DNA from: Leptospira koniambonensis
GTDB taxonomy: Bacteria; Spirochaetota; Leptospiria; Leptospirales; Leptospiraceae
DNA: 64,000 bases
NCBI RefSeq assembly: GCF_004769555.1
Contig: NZ_RQFY01000001.1
Location: forward strand, 682,001 to 746,000
Reading direction: 5' to 3'
Shown: positions 53,781 through 64,000 of the stretch, in pieces
Layout: each line of letters starts with the position of its first letter
How positions within the stretch are numbered: the stretch's first letter is position 1
The notes under the pieces: model-generated
Told to the model about the DNA's origin: nothing
Database searches by the model: none
The model's input: only the letters and a program-made list of their open reading frames with translations
Made by a program: the position numbers and the translations under genes

Positions 53781-55242
53781 ATTTTGGATACTTCGCGCAG
53801 GGATCATCTTAATCTTCAGTTTTCCCATTTTTTCTCAAACGAATGGGAACTCAGATCTTAAAACTTTATTAAACGGTGTTGTAATCGTCAGAAGTGATAT
53901 TTATCCAGATGCAAGTGATCCTTTGGAATTTGGGGATCAGGACCTTTCCCGCGATGTAGGTTCAGGCTTTATCATTGCAGGAAATAGAATATTAACAAAT
54001 GCTCATGTGATCTCTGAATCTAAGTATCTCAAGGTAAAACGTTTTAATAGCAGCAAATATTATAATGCAAAAGTAGAATTTATAGGTTTCGACTGTGATT
54101 TGGCTTTGATCTCTGTAGAAGACGAAGAATTCTTTTCTTCTGTAGAACCTTTGGAAATTGCAGAAGAATCCCCTTCTTTAGGAAGTAATCTTTTGATGCT
54201 TGGTTATCCAGAAGGTGCAGAAAATCTCACTTTGGAAAATGGACTAGTCAATCGTGTAGAAAGACTCAGATATTCTTTTACTGGTTTAGATTATAGAAAA
54301 GTAATCCGTGTAGGTGCCAATATTCTTCCAGGATATTCAGGCGGTCCCGCTATCCAAAATGGAAAAGTAGCTGGGATTATTTTCGAAGTCAGCCAAATCC
54401 AAGGGAATACAGCATATCTTATCCCTCCTGAAGTGGTTCAACATTTCTTAAAAGATATACAAGACGGACAATACGATGGATTTCCATTCGTTGGTTTTAC
54501 TTTCCAAAACGGGAATTCTGAGTCTGTGAAAAAGTATTTGGGAGTTCCTCAGAATTTGCAAGGAGTGCTTGTAAATAAGGTATATCCGAATTCTTCTTTT
54601 TCAGATGTTTTGCAGACAGACGACTTTTTGTATAAAGTAGATGAGGCTTATCTGAATAATGAAGGTGGTCTTTTAGAATTTACCGGAAGAACGATTGTAG
54701 ATCTGATTGAGCCTGGTTTTGTAGGACAAAAACTGACCCTGTATTTTTATAGAAATGGAAAAAACTTTAAGATACAAGCAGAACTAAAAAAGACAGATTC
54801 TCTAGAATTGTATAGAGATCGTCAGATCAGAAGTTTTTTAGGAGCAGGACTTTTATTCCAGCCGGTAAATCGTGCATTATTTGGCAAAGAAAGCCAAAGA
54901 GTGGAAACTGCTCTTAGATACCATTATAGTTATTTTATACAAGACGATCTTTTCAAATTTACAGAAAGAGATTTGATCTTAACCACTCTTTTCCCTGATC
55001 CTCTTAACTCTAAATACCTAAATTATCGTTTTAAAATATTAGAATCCATTAATGGAAAAACTCCTGCGAATATCGCAGAATTTAAGGAATATTGGAAAAA
55101 ATTCTCCAATGGGACCTTAGTTTTAAAATTCAGGGGAGTTGGACTTCCTTTGGTTTTAGATGCCAAAACTGTTAGAACAATAGACTTAAGGGTCAGAAAA
55201 AGATTCGATATCAAGTCTGACGAATCCAAGGAGGGAAAATGA
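53773..55242 (+). CDS. HtrA-like exported serine protease with PDZ-type region
   Basis: The protein has 489 residues from ATG 53773, which overlaps the upstream stop (ATGAATAA) and gives a signal peptide with a short hydrophobic core. The trypsin-like triad is complete: His78 in LTNAHVIS, Asp109 in CDLALISV, Ser189 in [16 protein letters not shown]-like regions follow (about 220-310 and 330-470). It should be a periplasmic or surface-exposed protease. It ends with a 4-bp overlap to its pseudoprotease-like partner. Confidence 0.85.
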   Translation: MNKFWILRAGIILIFSFPIFSQTNGNSDLKTLLNGVVIVRSDIYPDASDPLEFGDQDLSRDVGSGFIIAGNRILTNAHVISESKYLKVKRFNSSKYYNAKVEFIGFDCDLALISVEDEEFFSSVEPLEIAEESPSLGSNLLMLGYPEGAENLTLENGLVNRVERLRYSFTGLDYRKVIRVGANILPGYSGGPAIQNGKVAGIIFEVSQIQGNTAYLIPPEVVQHFLKDIQDGQYDGFPFVGFTFQNGNSESVKKYLGVPQNLQGVLVNKVYPNSSFSDVLQTDDFLYKVDEAYLNNEGGLLEFTGRTIVDLIEPGFVGQKLTLYFYRNGKNFKIQAELKKTDSLELYRDRQIRSFLGAGLLFQPVNRALFGKESQRVETALRYHYSYFIQDDLFKFTERDLILTTLFPDPLNSKYLNYRFKILESINGKTPANIAEFKEYWKKFSNGTLVLKFRGVGLPLVLDAKTVRTIDLRVRKRFDIKSDESKEGK

Positions 55243-56612
55243 GATCCTATAAATTAGTATTCCTTCTTGTTTTTTGTTTAGGGTTTTTAGAAAATTTAGA
55301 AGCTAAAGCAGATTCAGAATTTTCTCTTCTGGTCCATTTTAGAAAGTATTCTCATCATAATCCTTTCCAAAAAGGAACTCCGTATCAGAAAAAAGTTCCT
55401 GCAATCCGTCTGGATGAAAGAACCGCACTTGCACTTTTAAAACCAGGAGAAGTTCCTCTATTTGCGGAAATCCATCCGGAAGAATCCGCGGGAAGAAAAG
55501 CATATTTCCAAAAAGTAGATCTGGATACTGGGCTTGGTATTGTACTTCTTCCTGAAAACTTAGGAAGATCTAAAAAGGCCTCCCCTATCGCTCTTTTAGA
55601 AGAAGGTGTAAGGACTGAAAGGACATGCTCCTCCTTCTTCACAAATTTTGAATGGGGAAGTTTAGAATTTTCTAAATCGATTTTGCCTCTTTCTAAACTT
55701 TCTAGAAAAGAAAATCAAGACGGGACCAGGAGTTTTCTATTTTCAGGAAAGAAAGTTTGCGGGTTTACAGACGGAACTTGGAATGCAGGCGCAGACCTTC
55801 TCCGTAGATTTTATCAAAGTAGATTTTCTTCTACTTCTCCATTTCCTCATCCAGGTTTTTCTGCGGAAGGTTCCTTAACTCCTGCAGAAGAAGATTATTA
55901 TTTTCCGAAAGGCAGCCTTGGTGCGGTTGTTTCAGAAGTCCTACCTGGAGTTGGTCCAATGCATAATCTATTTCCAGGTGATGCAGTTCTTTCCGTGAAT
56001 GGGACTCCGGTTGCTTCTAAACAAAAACAAGTATTGTATGATATCCTACTCAGCAAAGGTGGATCTTATCTAAATTCTGGAGAATGGGTCACTCTATCAT
56101 TATACCGTGATGGTAGAAAAAGAGAAATACGTTATCAGCTAAAACCGTATAACGAGGATTCTTTTTTGATCCCTGAAAGTTCGGACAAGATCGCTCCTAA
56201 ATATATAATCGCAGGTGGATTACTTTTTACCGAACTTACTCATACTTATCTAAAAGAATATGGAGAAAAATACAAATCTTCCAGCGATAGAAAGTTAGTA
56301 TACTTAGCAGAAAGTTATTCTAAAAAACTTCATCCTGAAAGAAGTCGTATTGTATTACTTTCCAGAGCATTTCCGGACGAGAAGAACAGGGCCTATCAAG
56401 AATTCCAAGACCTAATCCTAGAATCTGTGAATGATAAGGTAGTGGATTCTGTAGAAGGTTTGAAAGCGGCCATTTCTGAGAATAAGGACGAATTTTTGAT
56501 CTTCCGGTTTTCAGGAAATAAATTGGCAGTTTTTGATAAGTCAGAGTTAAAAAGTTTGGATGAAAGGATAAAATCCTTATATTCTCTTGATTCTCTAGAC
56601 AATATCCGCTGA
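55239..56612 (+). CDS. PDZ protein, probable non-catalytic partner of the upstream protease
   Basis: The protein has 457 residues with a signal peptide ([17 protein letters not shown]). It has a PDZ-like segment ([20 protein letters not shown], then [11 protein letters not shown]) and a second C-terminal repeat, mirroring the layout of the upstream protease. No His-Asp-Ser triad is seen in the N-terminal part, so it appears catalytically dead. ATG overlaps the previous stop by 4 bp. A partner or regulatory role in a protease complex is inferred from synteny and shared architecture. Confidence 0.72.
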   Translation: MRSYKLVFLLVFCLGFLENLEAKADSEFSLLVHFRKYSHHNPFQKGTPYQKKVPAIRLDERTALALLKPGEVPLFAEIHPEESAGRKAYFQKVDLDTGLGIVLLPENLGRSKKASPIALLEEGVRTERTCSSFFTNFEWGSLEFSKSILPLSKLSRKENQDGTRSFLFSGKKVCGFTDGTWNAGADLLRRFYQSRFSSTSPFPHPGFSAEGSLTPAEEDYYFPKGSLGAVVSEVLPGVGPMHNLFPGDAVLSVNGTPVASKQKQVLYDILLSKGGSYLNSGEWVTLSLYRDGRKREIRYQLKPYNEDSFLIPESSDKIAPKYIIAGGLLFTELTHTYLKEYGEKYKSSSDRKLVYLAESYSKKLHPERSRIVLLSRAFPDEKNRAYQEFQDLILESVNDKVVDSVEGLKAAISENKDEFLIFRFSGNKLAVFDKSELKSLDERIKSLYSLDSLDNIR

Positions 56613-56704
56613 CAAAATTCTTGACTAGAATACCTTTCCAGGGTTTTCTTTTGTTTTCCGAATGGCACCTCGAACATTCGGAAGTTCTGAATTAGGAATT
56701 TATT

Positions 56705-57604
56705 ATGAAAATCCTTTTCGTTGATGACGAAGAAGTTATCCGAGATCTGTTCCAAGAAATTTTCGGCAGCGAATACGAGCTTGTTCTAGCCGGAACCGCG
56801 GAACAAGGTTTAACCTTAGCAGAGTCAGAAACTTTCGATCTTATCATCACCGATATTCGTCTTCCAAGGATGAACGGTATAGAGTTCATCACTAAATTGA
56901 GGGAAAAAGGAGTAGAAACTCCTTTTATAGTTATCACAGGAAATCAAGACATCCAGATCTCCATCAATGCTCTTCGATTAGGAGCAGTGGATTTTTTCCT
57001 CAAACCTTTTCGGATGGAGGCGATCCGTTATTCTCTCTTAAGATTTAAGAATTTATTCTATGCCGGCAAAGACCTTGTGGACAAAAGAATGTTCCAGGTC
57101 AGGGAATCCAGGCAGAAGTTTGCTCTTCTTCCTAGACTTGGAAATTTAAACCAATATGTTCATTTAATCCTGAGGTCTTTAGCCCATCTTCCCAATCTAC
57201 ATAACGAAGACCAACTCTCCTTAAAAGTTGCATTATACGAACTGATCGGTAACGCAATTGAACATGGTTGTGCTCGTATTACATATCATCAAAAACAAGA
57301 GTTGATGTTCCAAGAGAATGATTATTTCTCCTATGTGGACAAAATCTGTGAATCCAAAGAAGAATGGATCCGGGTAGAAGTGGATTATGATGATACAAGA
57401 GTGACTGTTATCTTGGAAGACGGAGGAGAAGGTTTCGATCCTGCAAGAGTTCCAGATCCAGTACAAGATCCGAATGCAAGCCAACTTTCAGGCAGAGGTA
57501 TTTTCTTGGTTCGTATGAATGTGGATTCTCTTTCTTATAATGATAAGGGAAACCAAGTCACATTCGTAAAAAAACTTCAAAAAGCAGAAGTAAAACAAAC
57601 TTAA
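56705..57604 (+). CDS. Response regulator with C-terminal RsbW-like ATPase domain
   Basis: The protein has 299 residues. The receiver domain (1-120) has FVDDEE, phospho-acceptor Asp50 in IITDIRLPRMNG and Lys in FFLKPF. The C-terminal domain (about 165-295) is a HATPase_c_2/anti-sigma-type fold with YELIGNAIEHGC (N box) and EDGGEGFDP plus GRGIFLVR (G1/G2 boxes). The combination suggests a phosphorylation-controlled serine kinase or partner-switching regulator, with a STAS protein as the kind of partner. A STAS gene lies at 63626 but is unlinked. Confidence 0.85.
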   Translation: MKILFVDDEEVIRDLFQEIFGSEYELVLAGTAEQGLTLAESETFDLIITDIRLPRMNGIEFITKLREKGVETPFIVITGNQDIQISINALRLGAVDFFLKPFRMEAIRYSLLRFKNLFYAGKDLVDKRMFQVRESRQKFALLPRLGNLNQYVHLILRSLAHLPNLHNEDQLSLKVALYELIGNAIEHGCARITYHQKQELMFQENDYFSYVDKICESKEEWIRVEVDYDDTRVTVILEDGGEGFDPARVPDPVQDPNASQLSGRGIFLVRMNVDSLSYNDKGNQVTFVKKLQKAEVKQT

Positions 57605-57664
57605 GTTAATAATCTAACCGTAAAATAGAATATTCTAATTTTTGAATATATCTGATGACTTCTG

Positions 57665-58966
57665 CTAAGATTGTTTGGAAGAAGGTTTGTAATACGCCAA
57701 AAAATAACCGCTGAGCAAAAACCAAGAAGGGATTTGCCCCAGGAAAAATGCTCCCGCTGCTCCCATGGTCCCGTATTCAGGGATTAAAAGATTATCTAAA
57801 ATTAATCCGAATATCAATCGCACAAGAGCAAGTATCGCAAGTAACCTAGGTTGGCCTAATGCAAATAATGCCATCCCAAGTGGAGAAAATACTAATTGGA
57901 ATAGATAATTCGGGTACAATAGGTGGAATACTGGAACTGATTCAGGATATTTTCCTGAGAATAGTGCGGAGAAAACCCAATCTCCTAAAAACACCCAAGG
58001 ACCCAATGCCAGCGCAAATACTACTGCGATTAAGATAGATTTGCCTAAGTAATTAGTGAATTCCTTATTTTCCGTTAATCTGGAGAGTTTAGGATAGATC
58101 ATTGAATTCAAAACAGAGAACAAGATCACAAATCCGCTGAAAGGTTGTAATGCCACCCCATATGCTGCCACTGCTTCGTTAGAATGGTATTTGTTTAAGA
58201 AAAATAACTCCATTCTATCGGACACGATCGCAAATAAAGAGGCTAAAAACGCATAACGGTTGAATGAGATTAGTTCCTTGGTTTGTTGTCTGACTTCTTG
58301 CTTATCACCCGCCCAATGCAGCTTACCTCTCGGGAATAAAAGGAAGAAAAGAACAATTGTAAATACGGGTGCTACAGAGAAGATACCAAGTATATCCAAA
58401 TGCCCGAGTGCATGATCTGAAAATTGATCCGCTAAATATAAGATTAAAATACGGATCAGGTTTGGAAGAGGATACCAAATCGAAAGTGCATGGTATTGCC
58501 CGAAAGAAACAAATATACTTTCGAAATATGAATTAAAAGAAAGAACGAAGCTACCAAATACTAGAAGAAATGCTGCAAGTGCATTCTCTTTTAAAAAATA
58601 AACAGCAATACTTGTTACAAGCACTAATAGAAATAATGCGGCCCATTTGACCCAAAGAGAAGATGCAAGAAGCACTCCAATTTTTCTTTTGTCTTCGGTC
58701 ATTGGAGAAAGGAATCGAACTAAGGCGGTGGGCAATCCGAATTCTGCCACTGCTAAAAGTATAGGCAGAAATCCAGAATAGTATTGGAAGATCCCGTTCT
58801 CGTTTTTACTCAAAATCCGAACGGAATAAACCATGAAGATAAAATTCAGTAGGGAGGCGATTACCTTGGAAAACCCTACCGAAAAAAAGCTACGTATGAA
58901 TCCGGAGGTCCGTAATTTTCCGATACTTTCGGAAATGAACTGTAAGGAGGATCCAAGGCGAAGCAT
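57665..58966 (-). CDS. Oligosaccharide flippase-type membrane protein (MOP superfamily)
   Basis: The protein has 433 residues and about 12 transmembrane helices across its length (SVGFSKVIASLLNFIFMVYS near the N-terminus, and the MOP-typical LPTALVRFLSPM). It probably moves lipid-linked sugars across the inner membrane for surface-polysaccharide assembly. No glycosyltransferase cluster lies next to it. Its start is 4 bp after the stop of the PAP2 gene upstream, so the two are cotranscribed. Confidence 0.85.
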   Translation of the reverse strand: MLRLGSSLQFISESIGKLRTSGFIRSFFSVGFSKVIASLLNFIFMVYSVRILSKNENGIFQYYSGFLPILLAVAEFGLPTALVRFLSPMTEDKRKIGVLLASSLWVKWAALFLLVLVTSIAVYFLKENALAAFLLVFGSFVLSFNSYFESIFVSFGQYHALSIWYPLPNLIRILILYLADQFSDHALGHLDILGIFSVAPVFTIVLFFLLFPRGKLHWAGDKQEVRQQTKELISFNRYAFLASLFAIVSDRMELFFLNKYHSNEAVAAYGVALQPFSGFVILFSVLNSMIYPKLSRLTENKEFTNYLGKSILIAVVFALALGPWVFLGDWVFSALFSGKYPESVPVFHLLYPNYLFQLVFSPLGMALFALGQPRLLAILALVRLIFGLILDNLLIPEYGTMGAAGAFFLGQIPSWFLLSGYFLAYYKPSSKQS

Positions 58967-58970
58967 GAAG

Positions 58971-59939
58971 TTAAGTTAGATAAATGCCTCCGCGTATTCT
59001 TTTTAAAAGAATGGGAGCGAGATGGCCAATATAGTAACACACGATCCCATACTTAAAGTATCTGGCAACCGGATTTTCCCCCAATAGAGAGGAGAGAATT
59101 TTTCCGAGAGCCAAATAAAAGATCAGGATCCCAAGAATGATCACTGCTACTCTGATCAAAAATACGATCCAAGAATCGACTGGTTTCCAATCCAACCCTG
59201 CCCTTTTATTGTACAAAATCCCGATCCCGAAACCTGCAAGAGCTCCCGCAGAAGAGATCACCTGCTCCCAGGATTTATTTGTGGATTCAGGCTGGCTTGG
59301 GTCATGAAGAAGAATACTAGGTACAGTAAGAGCCAAAATAAAAAGTACAAGTGACTTCAGTCTTTTTTGGTCTGGCACTTGTCCCGTAAAACTAGGCTCC
59401 AAAACTCCAGGATCTTTTGAAAACCAGAACTCCAATCCGAATAACACGAGTAATCCTAAAACAAAACCTCCTAGAGTATCACCCAAAAAGTGAAGTCCTG
59501 CATACATTCTTGCGATTGGCATGAATAAGATCAAAAACGCAGTGAGTATTCTCACCCAAGGAATTCGTACATGCAAAAATAAAGTTCCATATAACACCAC
59601 TGCAGTCTGCACATGCCCGGATGGAAATCCGTAGGAACCTTCCATGAGTCCAAGCTCGGATGCAAATGGTAAACCGATTGGTCTTGGCATTGTAAGAAGC
59701 GCCTTACAAGCTCCATTCACAACACCAGCGATCAAAAGACCAAGTGTCATTCTAAGTCCTATCTTTCTATCCATACAAAGATAGATAAGAGAGACAAGTG
59801 CCATAAAAAAGAGAGAAGATCCCAAATGATGGAACACAATTGTAAGAGGATCCAACACTGGTTTTAAGGCAGAAATATGAAGAGCCTCTAAAGGCGAGTT
59901 AGAGAATAAGATCTCTTTCCAAAGGAAACTATCCGTCAT
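58971..59939 (-). CDS. PAP2-family membrane phosphatase
   Basis: The protein has 322 residues from ATG 59939 (AGGA 9 bp upstream; the longer frame begins at a TTG). It is a multi-helix membrane protein. The three-part phosphatase signature is visible: KALLTMPRPIGL, PSGHVQTAVV (second-motif His) and RMYAGLHFLGDTLGG (third-motif His/Asp). It should dephosphorylate lipid phosphates such as undecaprenyl pyrophosphate, with its active site facing the periplasm. It is the first gene of the pair with the flippase, which fits a role in recycling a polysaccharide lipid carrier. Confidence 0.88.
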   Translation of the reverse strand: MTDSFLWKEILFSNSPLEALHISALKPVLDPLTIVFHHLGSSLFFMALVSLIYLCMDRKIGLRMTLGLLIAGVVNGACKALLTMPRPIGLPFASELGLMEGSYGFPSGHVQTAVVLYGTLFLHVRIPWVRILTAFLILFMPIARMYAGLHFLGDTLGGFVLGLLVLFGLEFWFSKDPGVLEPSFTGQVPDQKRLKSLVLFILALTVPSILLHDPSQPESTNKSWEQVISSAGALAGFGIGILYNKRAGLDWKPVDSWIVFLIRVAVIILGILIFYLALGKILSSLLGENPVARYFKYGIVCYYIGHLAPILLKRIRGGIYLT

Positions 59940-60096
59940 AAAAACGATCCTATAAAGTTTCGGTTTTAAACGCAAAATGAATTCTTTGCAGGATAATCAC
60001 CTTCCGGGTGTTTTTAGAACATTCGTTTTGTATGCCAAAATCCAGTTGATAGATTCGTATTCCTGCTGCATGATAGATATATAAGTGGAATTTATT

Positions 60097-60108
60097 GAAC
60101 GATCGTTC
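60097..60108. promoter_or_regulatory. Perfect 12-bp operator-like palindrome upstream of icmF
   Basis: GAACGATCGTTC lies 66 bp before the icmF ATG. Perfect symmetry and its ACGATCG core, shared with the site ahead of the tetR gene at 18678, suggest a TetR-family regulator acting on acyl-CoA metabolism. This is inference. Confidence 0.6.
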
Positions 60109-60173
60109 TCCAAACGACAAAACAAACAAAGTTCGGTTAAGATTTACCTAAGGCCGAACATTAGGAGAATATA

Positions 60174-63100
60174 ATGGAACCTGAAATTTATACACCTCAT
60201 AATAAATTAAAATTTGTGACTGCTGCTTCCCTTTTTGACGGACACGATGCTTCTATCAATATCATGAGAAGAATACTACAATCCTCAGGAGCGGAAGTAG
60301 TTCATCTAGGTCACAATAGATCAGTTCAAGAAATCGTAGATTGCGCCATCCAAGAGGATGTACAAGGAATCGCAGTCACAAGTTACCAAGGCGGTCACGT
60401 AGAATATTTCAAATATATGATAGACCTTCTGAAAGAAAAAGGAAGTTCTCATATTAAAGTATTCGGCGGCGGTGGAGGAACCATTCTTCCTTCGGAGATA
60501 CAAGAATTAGAAGCGTATGGAGTTTCTAAAATTTATTCACCTGACGATGGGCGTTCTTTGGGATTACAAGGAATGATCAATGATCTATTACAAAAATCTG
60601 ATTTTATCCCACCTCATAGATTTAATGGGAATCTTTTCTCGGAGATCCGCAAAAAAAATCCGATCGCAATCGCAGAATCAATCTCCTTAGTAGAATCTTC
60701 TGAAAATGATCCTAAAAAAATAGATCCTGGAAAATTGGATTTTCCACTTTCTAAAAAAACAATTCCGATTTTAGGGATTACCGGAACCGGGGGAGCTGGA
60801 AAATCCTCTCTTACAGATGAACTTGTAAGAAGATTCATCCATGATTTCGAAGACAAAACAATTGCTATTATATCTGTCGACCCTTCCAAAAGAAAAACGG
60901 GAGGAGCACTTTTAGGAGATAGGATCCGTATGAATTCTATTTCTCATCCAAGAGTTTATATGAGATCGTTTGCAACTAGAGAAGCAAATATCGCATTAAA
61001 CCGAAATGTCAAAAAAAGTTTGGATGTTCTTAAAAGTTCTGAATTCGACCTCGTGATCGTAGAAACAGCTGGGATAGGACAAAGTGATTCCGAGATTACA
61101 GAAGTTTCCGATCTTTCTCTTTATGTGATGACTCCTGAATTCGGTGCAGCCACTCAATTAGAAAAAATTGATATGATCGATTATGCAGATCTTATCGCAG
61201 TTAATAAATGTGATAAAAGAGGCGCATTAGACGCAATCAGAGATGTCCAAAAACAATTCCAAAGATCCAGAAAATTATTTGATCAGGGCCCGGAGAAGAT
61301 GCCAGTATTCGGTACAATCGCTTCTCAATTCAATGATCCTGGCACAAATAATCTGTATGTTGCGCTTATCGAATCTTTGAACAAAAAATTCAATCTGGAC
61401 TGGAAATCTAATTTTGCTTCCAGCTCCGAGACTAGCCAAAAGATACATATCATTCCCCCTGATAGACAAAGATATTTGGCTGAGATCGCAGAAGAATGCG
61501 AGAAATACGAAAACTTCGTCAAAAAAGAATCCGAAACTGCAGAAGTTTTATATAGGATCAAAGGTACAATAGAAGTATTAAAGGAAAGAGGCAAAAACAT
61601 CTCCGATCTAGAAGAAGAATATTCCAAAAGAGAAGAAGGACTTCATCCTGATACGAGAAAGATCCTAAAAGAATGGGATTCTAAATTAGAAAAATATTCC
61701 GGAGAATTTTTCATATATAAAGTCAGAGACAAAGAGATCAAAGTAGAGAATTTTACAAAATCTTTAAGTAATTTAAATATTCCCAAAGTTTCTGTTCCTA
61801 AATTCCGCAACTGGGGAGAGATCGTAAAATGGTCTTATACTGAGAACTTCCCGGGAGAATTCCCGTTTGCTGCTGGAGTATTTCCTTTTAAAAGAACTGG
61901 AGAAGATCCTACTCGTATGTTCGCAGGAGAAGGCGGACCAGAAAGGACAAATGCAAGATTCCACTATGTAAGTCATGGAATGCCTGCTCATCGTTTGAGC
62001 ACCGCATTCGATTCTGTAACATTATACGGAGAAGATCCAGGACTTCGCCCAGATATTTACGGTAAGATCGGAAATTCAGGAGTAAGTATCGCTACTTTAG
62101 ATGATGCTAAAAAACTCTACTCTGGTTTTGATCTTTGTAGTCCTAGCACTTCTGTGTCCATGACGATCAACGGACCGGCACCGATGCTTCTATCCTTCTT
62201 CTTAAATACCGCAATTGATCAAACCTGCGAGAAGTATATTCATGCAGAAGGAAAAGTGGAAGAGGCAAAATCCAAACTTGCAGAGATCTATTCTAAAAAA
62301 GGAGTTCCGGTTCCCCAATACAAAGGAGACATCCCGACTGGAAATGATGGACTGGGTCTTCTTCTTTTAGGAACCACAGGAGATCAGATACTTCCTAAAG
62401 AAGTTTATGAAAAGATAAAAAAGGAAACTCTCTCTTCTGTTCGTGGAACTGTTCAGGCAGATATCTTAAAAGAAGACCAGGCACAGAACACATGTATCTT
62501 CTCCACTGAATTTGCTCTGAAATTAATGGGAGATATACAGGAATATTTTATCTGGAATAAGGTGCGTAATTTTTATTCTGTTTCTATTTCTGGATATCAT
62601 ATCGCAGAGGCAGGAGCAAATCCAATCACTCAAGTCGCATTCACCCTCGCAAATGGATTTACATTTGTTGAATATTATCTTTCACGCGGAATGAAGATTG
62701 ATGATTTTGCTCCGAATCTTTCCTTCTTCTTCTCGAATGGAATTGATCCAGAATATGCAGTGATTGGAAGAGTGGCACGTAAGATCTGGGCCAAAAGTAT
62801 GAAGTATAAATATAGTGGATCCGAACGTTCTCAAATGCTAAAATATCATATCCAAACTTCTGGCCGTTCTTTACACGCTCAAGAGATCGCATTCAATGAT
62901 ATTCGAACCACCCTACAAGCGTTATATGCAATCTATGATAATTGTAATAGTTTGCATACGAACGCTTATGATGAAGCAATCACAACTCCTACGGAAGAAT
63001 CTGTCAGAAGAGCAATGGCGATCCAGCTCATTATCAATAGGGAACTAGGCCTTGCTAAAAACGAAAATCCTCTACAAGGTTCATTCATCATTGATGATCT

Positions 63101-63542
63101 TTCTGATTTGGTAGAAGAGGCGATCTTATCTGAGTTCAGACGTATCTCAGAAAGAGGCGGAGTCCTTGGTGCAATGGAAAGAATGTACCAAAGAAACAAG
63201 ATCCAAGAAGAATCTCTGGAGTATGAACACAGAAAACATACAGGCGAGATCCCAGTAATTGGAGTGAATACTTTCTTAGGTAAGGATGGATCTCCTACAA
63301 TTCTTCCAGAAGAAGTGATCCGTTCCACAGAAGACGAGAAAAAAGCACAGATCAGAGAATTGGAGGCATTCCAATTTAGGAATAAAGAGGAATCTTCGGA
63401 GGCCTTGAAAAATCTGCAGGCAGCTTGTTTGTCCGGAGAGAACGGATTTGAAGCATTGGTAGAAGCAGGAAAGGTTTGTTCTTTGGGACAAATGACCCAT
63501 TCTCTCTACGAAGTGGGCGGTCAATACAGAAGAAGTATGTGA
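60174..63542 (+). CDS. icmF: Isobutyryl-CoA mutase fused (IcmF-type)
   Basis: This 1122-residue fusion follows the IcmF order. The adenosylcobalamin domain (about 10-145) has [10 protein letters not shown], with His24 the lower cobalt ligand. The MeaB-like GTPase chaperone (about 190-420) has the P-loop [16 protein letters not shown]. The linker and mutase barrel make up the rest, with [20 protein letters not shown] and [17 protein letters not shown]. The Phe in this loop fits isobutyryl/butyryl-CoA rather than methylmalonyl-CoA. It interconverts isobutyryl-CoA and n-butyryl-CoA. AGGAG precedes ATG, with a TetR-like palindrome upstream. Confidence 0.93.
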   Translation: MEPEIYTPHNKLKFVTAASLFDGHDASINIMRRILQSSGAEVVHLGHNRSVQEIVDCAIQEDVQGIAVTSYQGGHVEYFKYMIDLLKEKGSSHIKVFGGGGGTILPSEIQELEAYGVSKIYSPDDGRSLGLQGMINDLLQKSDFIPPHRFNGNLFSEIRKKNPIAIAESISLVESSENDPKKIDPGKLDFPLSKKTIPILGITGTGGAGKSSLTDELVRRFIHDFEDKTIAIISVDPSKRKTGGALLGDRIRMNSISHPRVYMRSFATREANIALNRNVKKSLDVLKSSEFDLVIVETAGIGQSDSEITEVSDLSLYVMTPEFGAATQLEKIDMIDYADLIAVNKCDKRGALDAIRDVQKQFQRSRKLFDQGPEKMPVFGTIASQFNDPGTNNLYVALIESLNKKFNLDWKSNFASSSETSQKIHIIPPDRQRYLAEIAEECEKYENFVKKESETAEVLYRIKGTIEVLKERGKNISDLEEEYSKREEGLHPDTRKILKEWDSKLEKYSGEFFIYKVRDKEIKVENFTKSLSNLNIPKVSVPKFRNWGEIVKWSYTENFPGEFPFAAGVFPFKRTGEDPTRMFAGEGGPERTNARFHYVSHGMPAHRLSTAFDSVTLYGEDPGLRPDIYGKIGNSGVSIATLDDAKKLYSGFDLCSPSTSVSMTINGPAPMLLSFFLNTAIDQTCEKYIHAEGKVEEAKSKLAEIYSKKGVPVPQYKGDIPTGNDGLGLLLLGTTGDQILPKEVYEKIKKETLSSVRGTVQADILKEDQAQNTCIFSTEFALKLMGDIQEYFIWNKVRNFYSVSISGYHIAEAGANPITQVAFTLANGFTFVEYYLSRGMKIDDFAPNLSFFFSNGIDPEYAVIGRVARKIWAKSMKYKYSGSERSQMLKYHIQTSGRSLHAQEIAFNDIRTTLQALYAIYDNCNSLHTNAYDEAITTPTEESVRRAMAIQLIINRELGLAKNENPLQGSFIIDDLSDLVEEAILSEFRRISERGGVLGAMERMYQRNKIQEESLEYEHRKHTGEIPVIGVNTFLGKDGSPTILPEEVIRSTEDEKKAQIRELEAFQFRNKEESSEALKNLQAACLSGENGFEALVEAGKVCSLGQMTHSLYEVGGQYRRSM

Positions 63543-63625
63543 CCGACTAAAGTGATACAAATCAATTCAGAAGACCTTTTTTTGTTTCCCTTAGGGTTTC
63601 AAGGTAGAAAATTTGGTCCAAGGCC

Positions 63626-63937
63626 ATGACTTCTTCTGCAATCCAGTTTACAGAGACACATGTATACGCTGAAAAAAAACGGTTTAGAGTCGTTTTTGTG
63701 CGGAACGTATGTTCTGTCGAAACTGAAGAAATCGGCCTGATCTTGCAAAAGATCCAAGAAATCCAGCCGACCGTTGTAGAACTGGATCTTGAAAATGTTG
63801 TCGCTATCCCTTCTCTTATATTAAACCGGATCTTAAAACTTTTGGCGGAATTAAAATCCAAAGGAGTCCCGGTGGAAATTAAAACCAGCGAAGGACTCAA
63901 AACTGTTCTGAATCGGCTGAAAATCTCCCTACAATGA
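63626..63937 (+). CDS. STAS-domain protein
   Basis: The protein has 103 residues. An acidic strand and helix pattern (VVELDLENVVAIPSLILNRI, then LLAELKSKGVPVEI) fits the STAS/anti-sigma-antagonist fold. The usual phosphorylatable Ser before the helix is in AIPSLI. It may be a partner-switching protein. Its stop TGA is overlapped by the ATG of the next gene, so it is translationally coupled to it. Confidence 0.7.
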   Translation: MTSSAIQFTETHVYAEKKRFRVVFVRNVCSVETEEIGLILQKIQEIQPTVVELDLENVVAIPSLILNRILKLLAELKSKGVPVEIKTSEGLKTVLNRLKISLQ

Positions 63938-64000
63938 AAACGATTTCGATCATTCTGACCAACTGCTTCTTATTCCAAAGTTTGGTATTCGGAAGTGGTT
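63934..64000 (+). CDS. Start of an exported-protein gene (3' truncated by the window)
   Basis: ATG 63934 overlaps the STAS stop (ATGA). The 22 visible codons form a signal-peptide-like sequence: MKTISIILTNCFLFQSLVFG. The Cys at position 11 could be coincidental. The remainder lies beyond the window, so no function is given. Confidence 0.6.
   Translation, partial: MKTISIILTNCFLFQSLVFGSG

Overview
The window looks like chromosomal DNA of a Leptospira species. This is inferred from the gene repertoire and sequence style: moderate A+T richness, spirochaetal lipoprotein signals, a double-length ThyX, a fused isobutyryl-CoA mutase IcmF, PerR/Fur-like and XRE-cupin regulators, many TTG/GTG starts, and short intergenic palindromes built on TGTAGGAATTCCTACA. 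No rRNA, tRNA, CRISPR array, insertion sequence or prophage was recognised. About 64 genes are called, and most are short co-directional runs with overlapping or abutting ends.

Layout. 1-5.3 kb: tail of an unknown gene, an aldo/keto reductase-TetR pair with a strong inverted-repeat operator, thyX and an M20 amidohydrolase. 5.3-9.5 kb: a small hypothetical gene, then a minus-strand operon of a cysteine-less thiolase-like protein, a glycosyltransferase 9 and PepP. 9.6-13.9 kb: bacterioferritin, an RNA methyltransferase with a large tandem-repeat N-terminus, a vertebrate-type N-acetylglutamate synthase-like protein and a DCC protein. 13.9-17.0 kb: a tightly overlapping trio of radical-SAM aminomutase, ATP-grasp ligase and haem-oxygenase-like diiron protein. 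This is the best candidate for an undescribed pathway. 17-25.5 kb: HAD phosphatase, GerMN protein, TetR with two small membrane proteins, a GGDEF cyclase, MqnC and a membrane-anchored CCG-domain iron-sulphur oxidoreductase.

25.5-27.6 kb is a small A+T-rich accessory patch: a frameshifted gene remnant and four small unknown or DUF4926 genes. 27.8-34.7 kb: prfC, an ornithine-carbamoyltransferase-like enzyme with an altered HCLP motif, a CitE-like lyase, a rhomboid protease and mtnA with a structured leader. 34.7-39.1 kb: FapA-like DUF342 protein, hydrolase, CheX-like and degenerate-GGDEF proteins. 39-49.6 kb: methyltransferase, lpdA, Fur/PerR-like regulator, NhaD-like antiporter, XRE-cupin regulator, pseudouridine synthase, two further enzymes, M23 peptidase and a second DCC protein. 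49.6-57.6 kb: a sulfoquinovosidase-like GH31 lipoprotein, a cysteine-less rhodanese, an exported protein/HtrA-like protease/pseudoprotease operon and a receiver-ATPase regulator. 57.6-64 kb: flippase, PAP2 phosphatase, icmF with a TetR-like operator, and a STAS gene overlapping a truncated exported-protein gene.

All family calls come from reading motifs by eye. No database search was possible.
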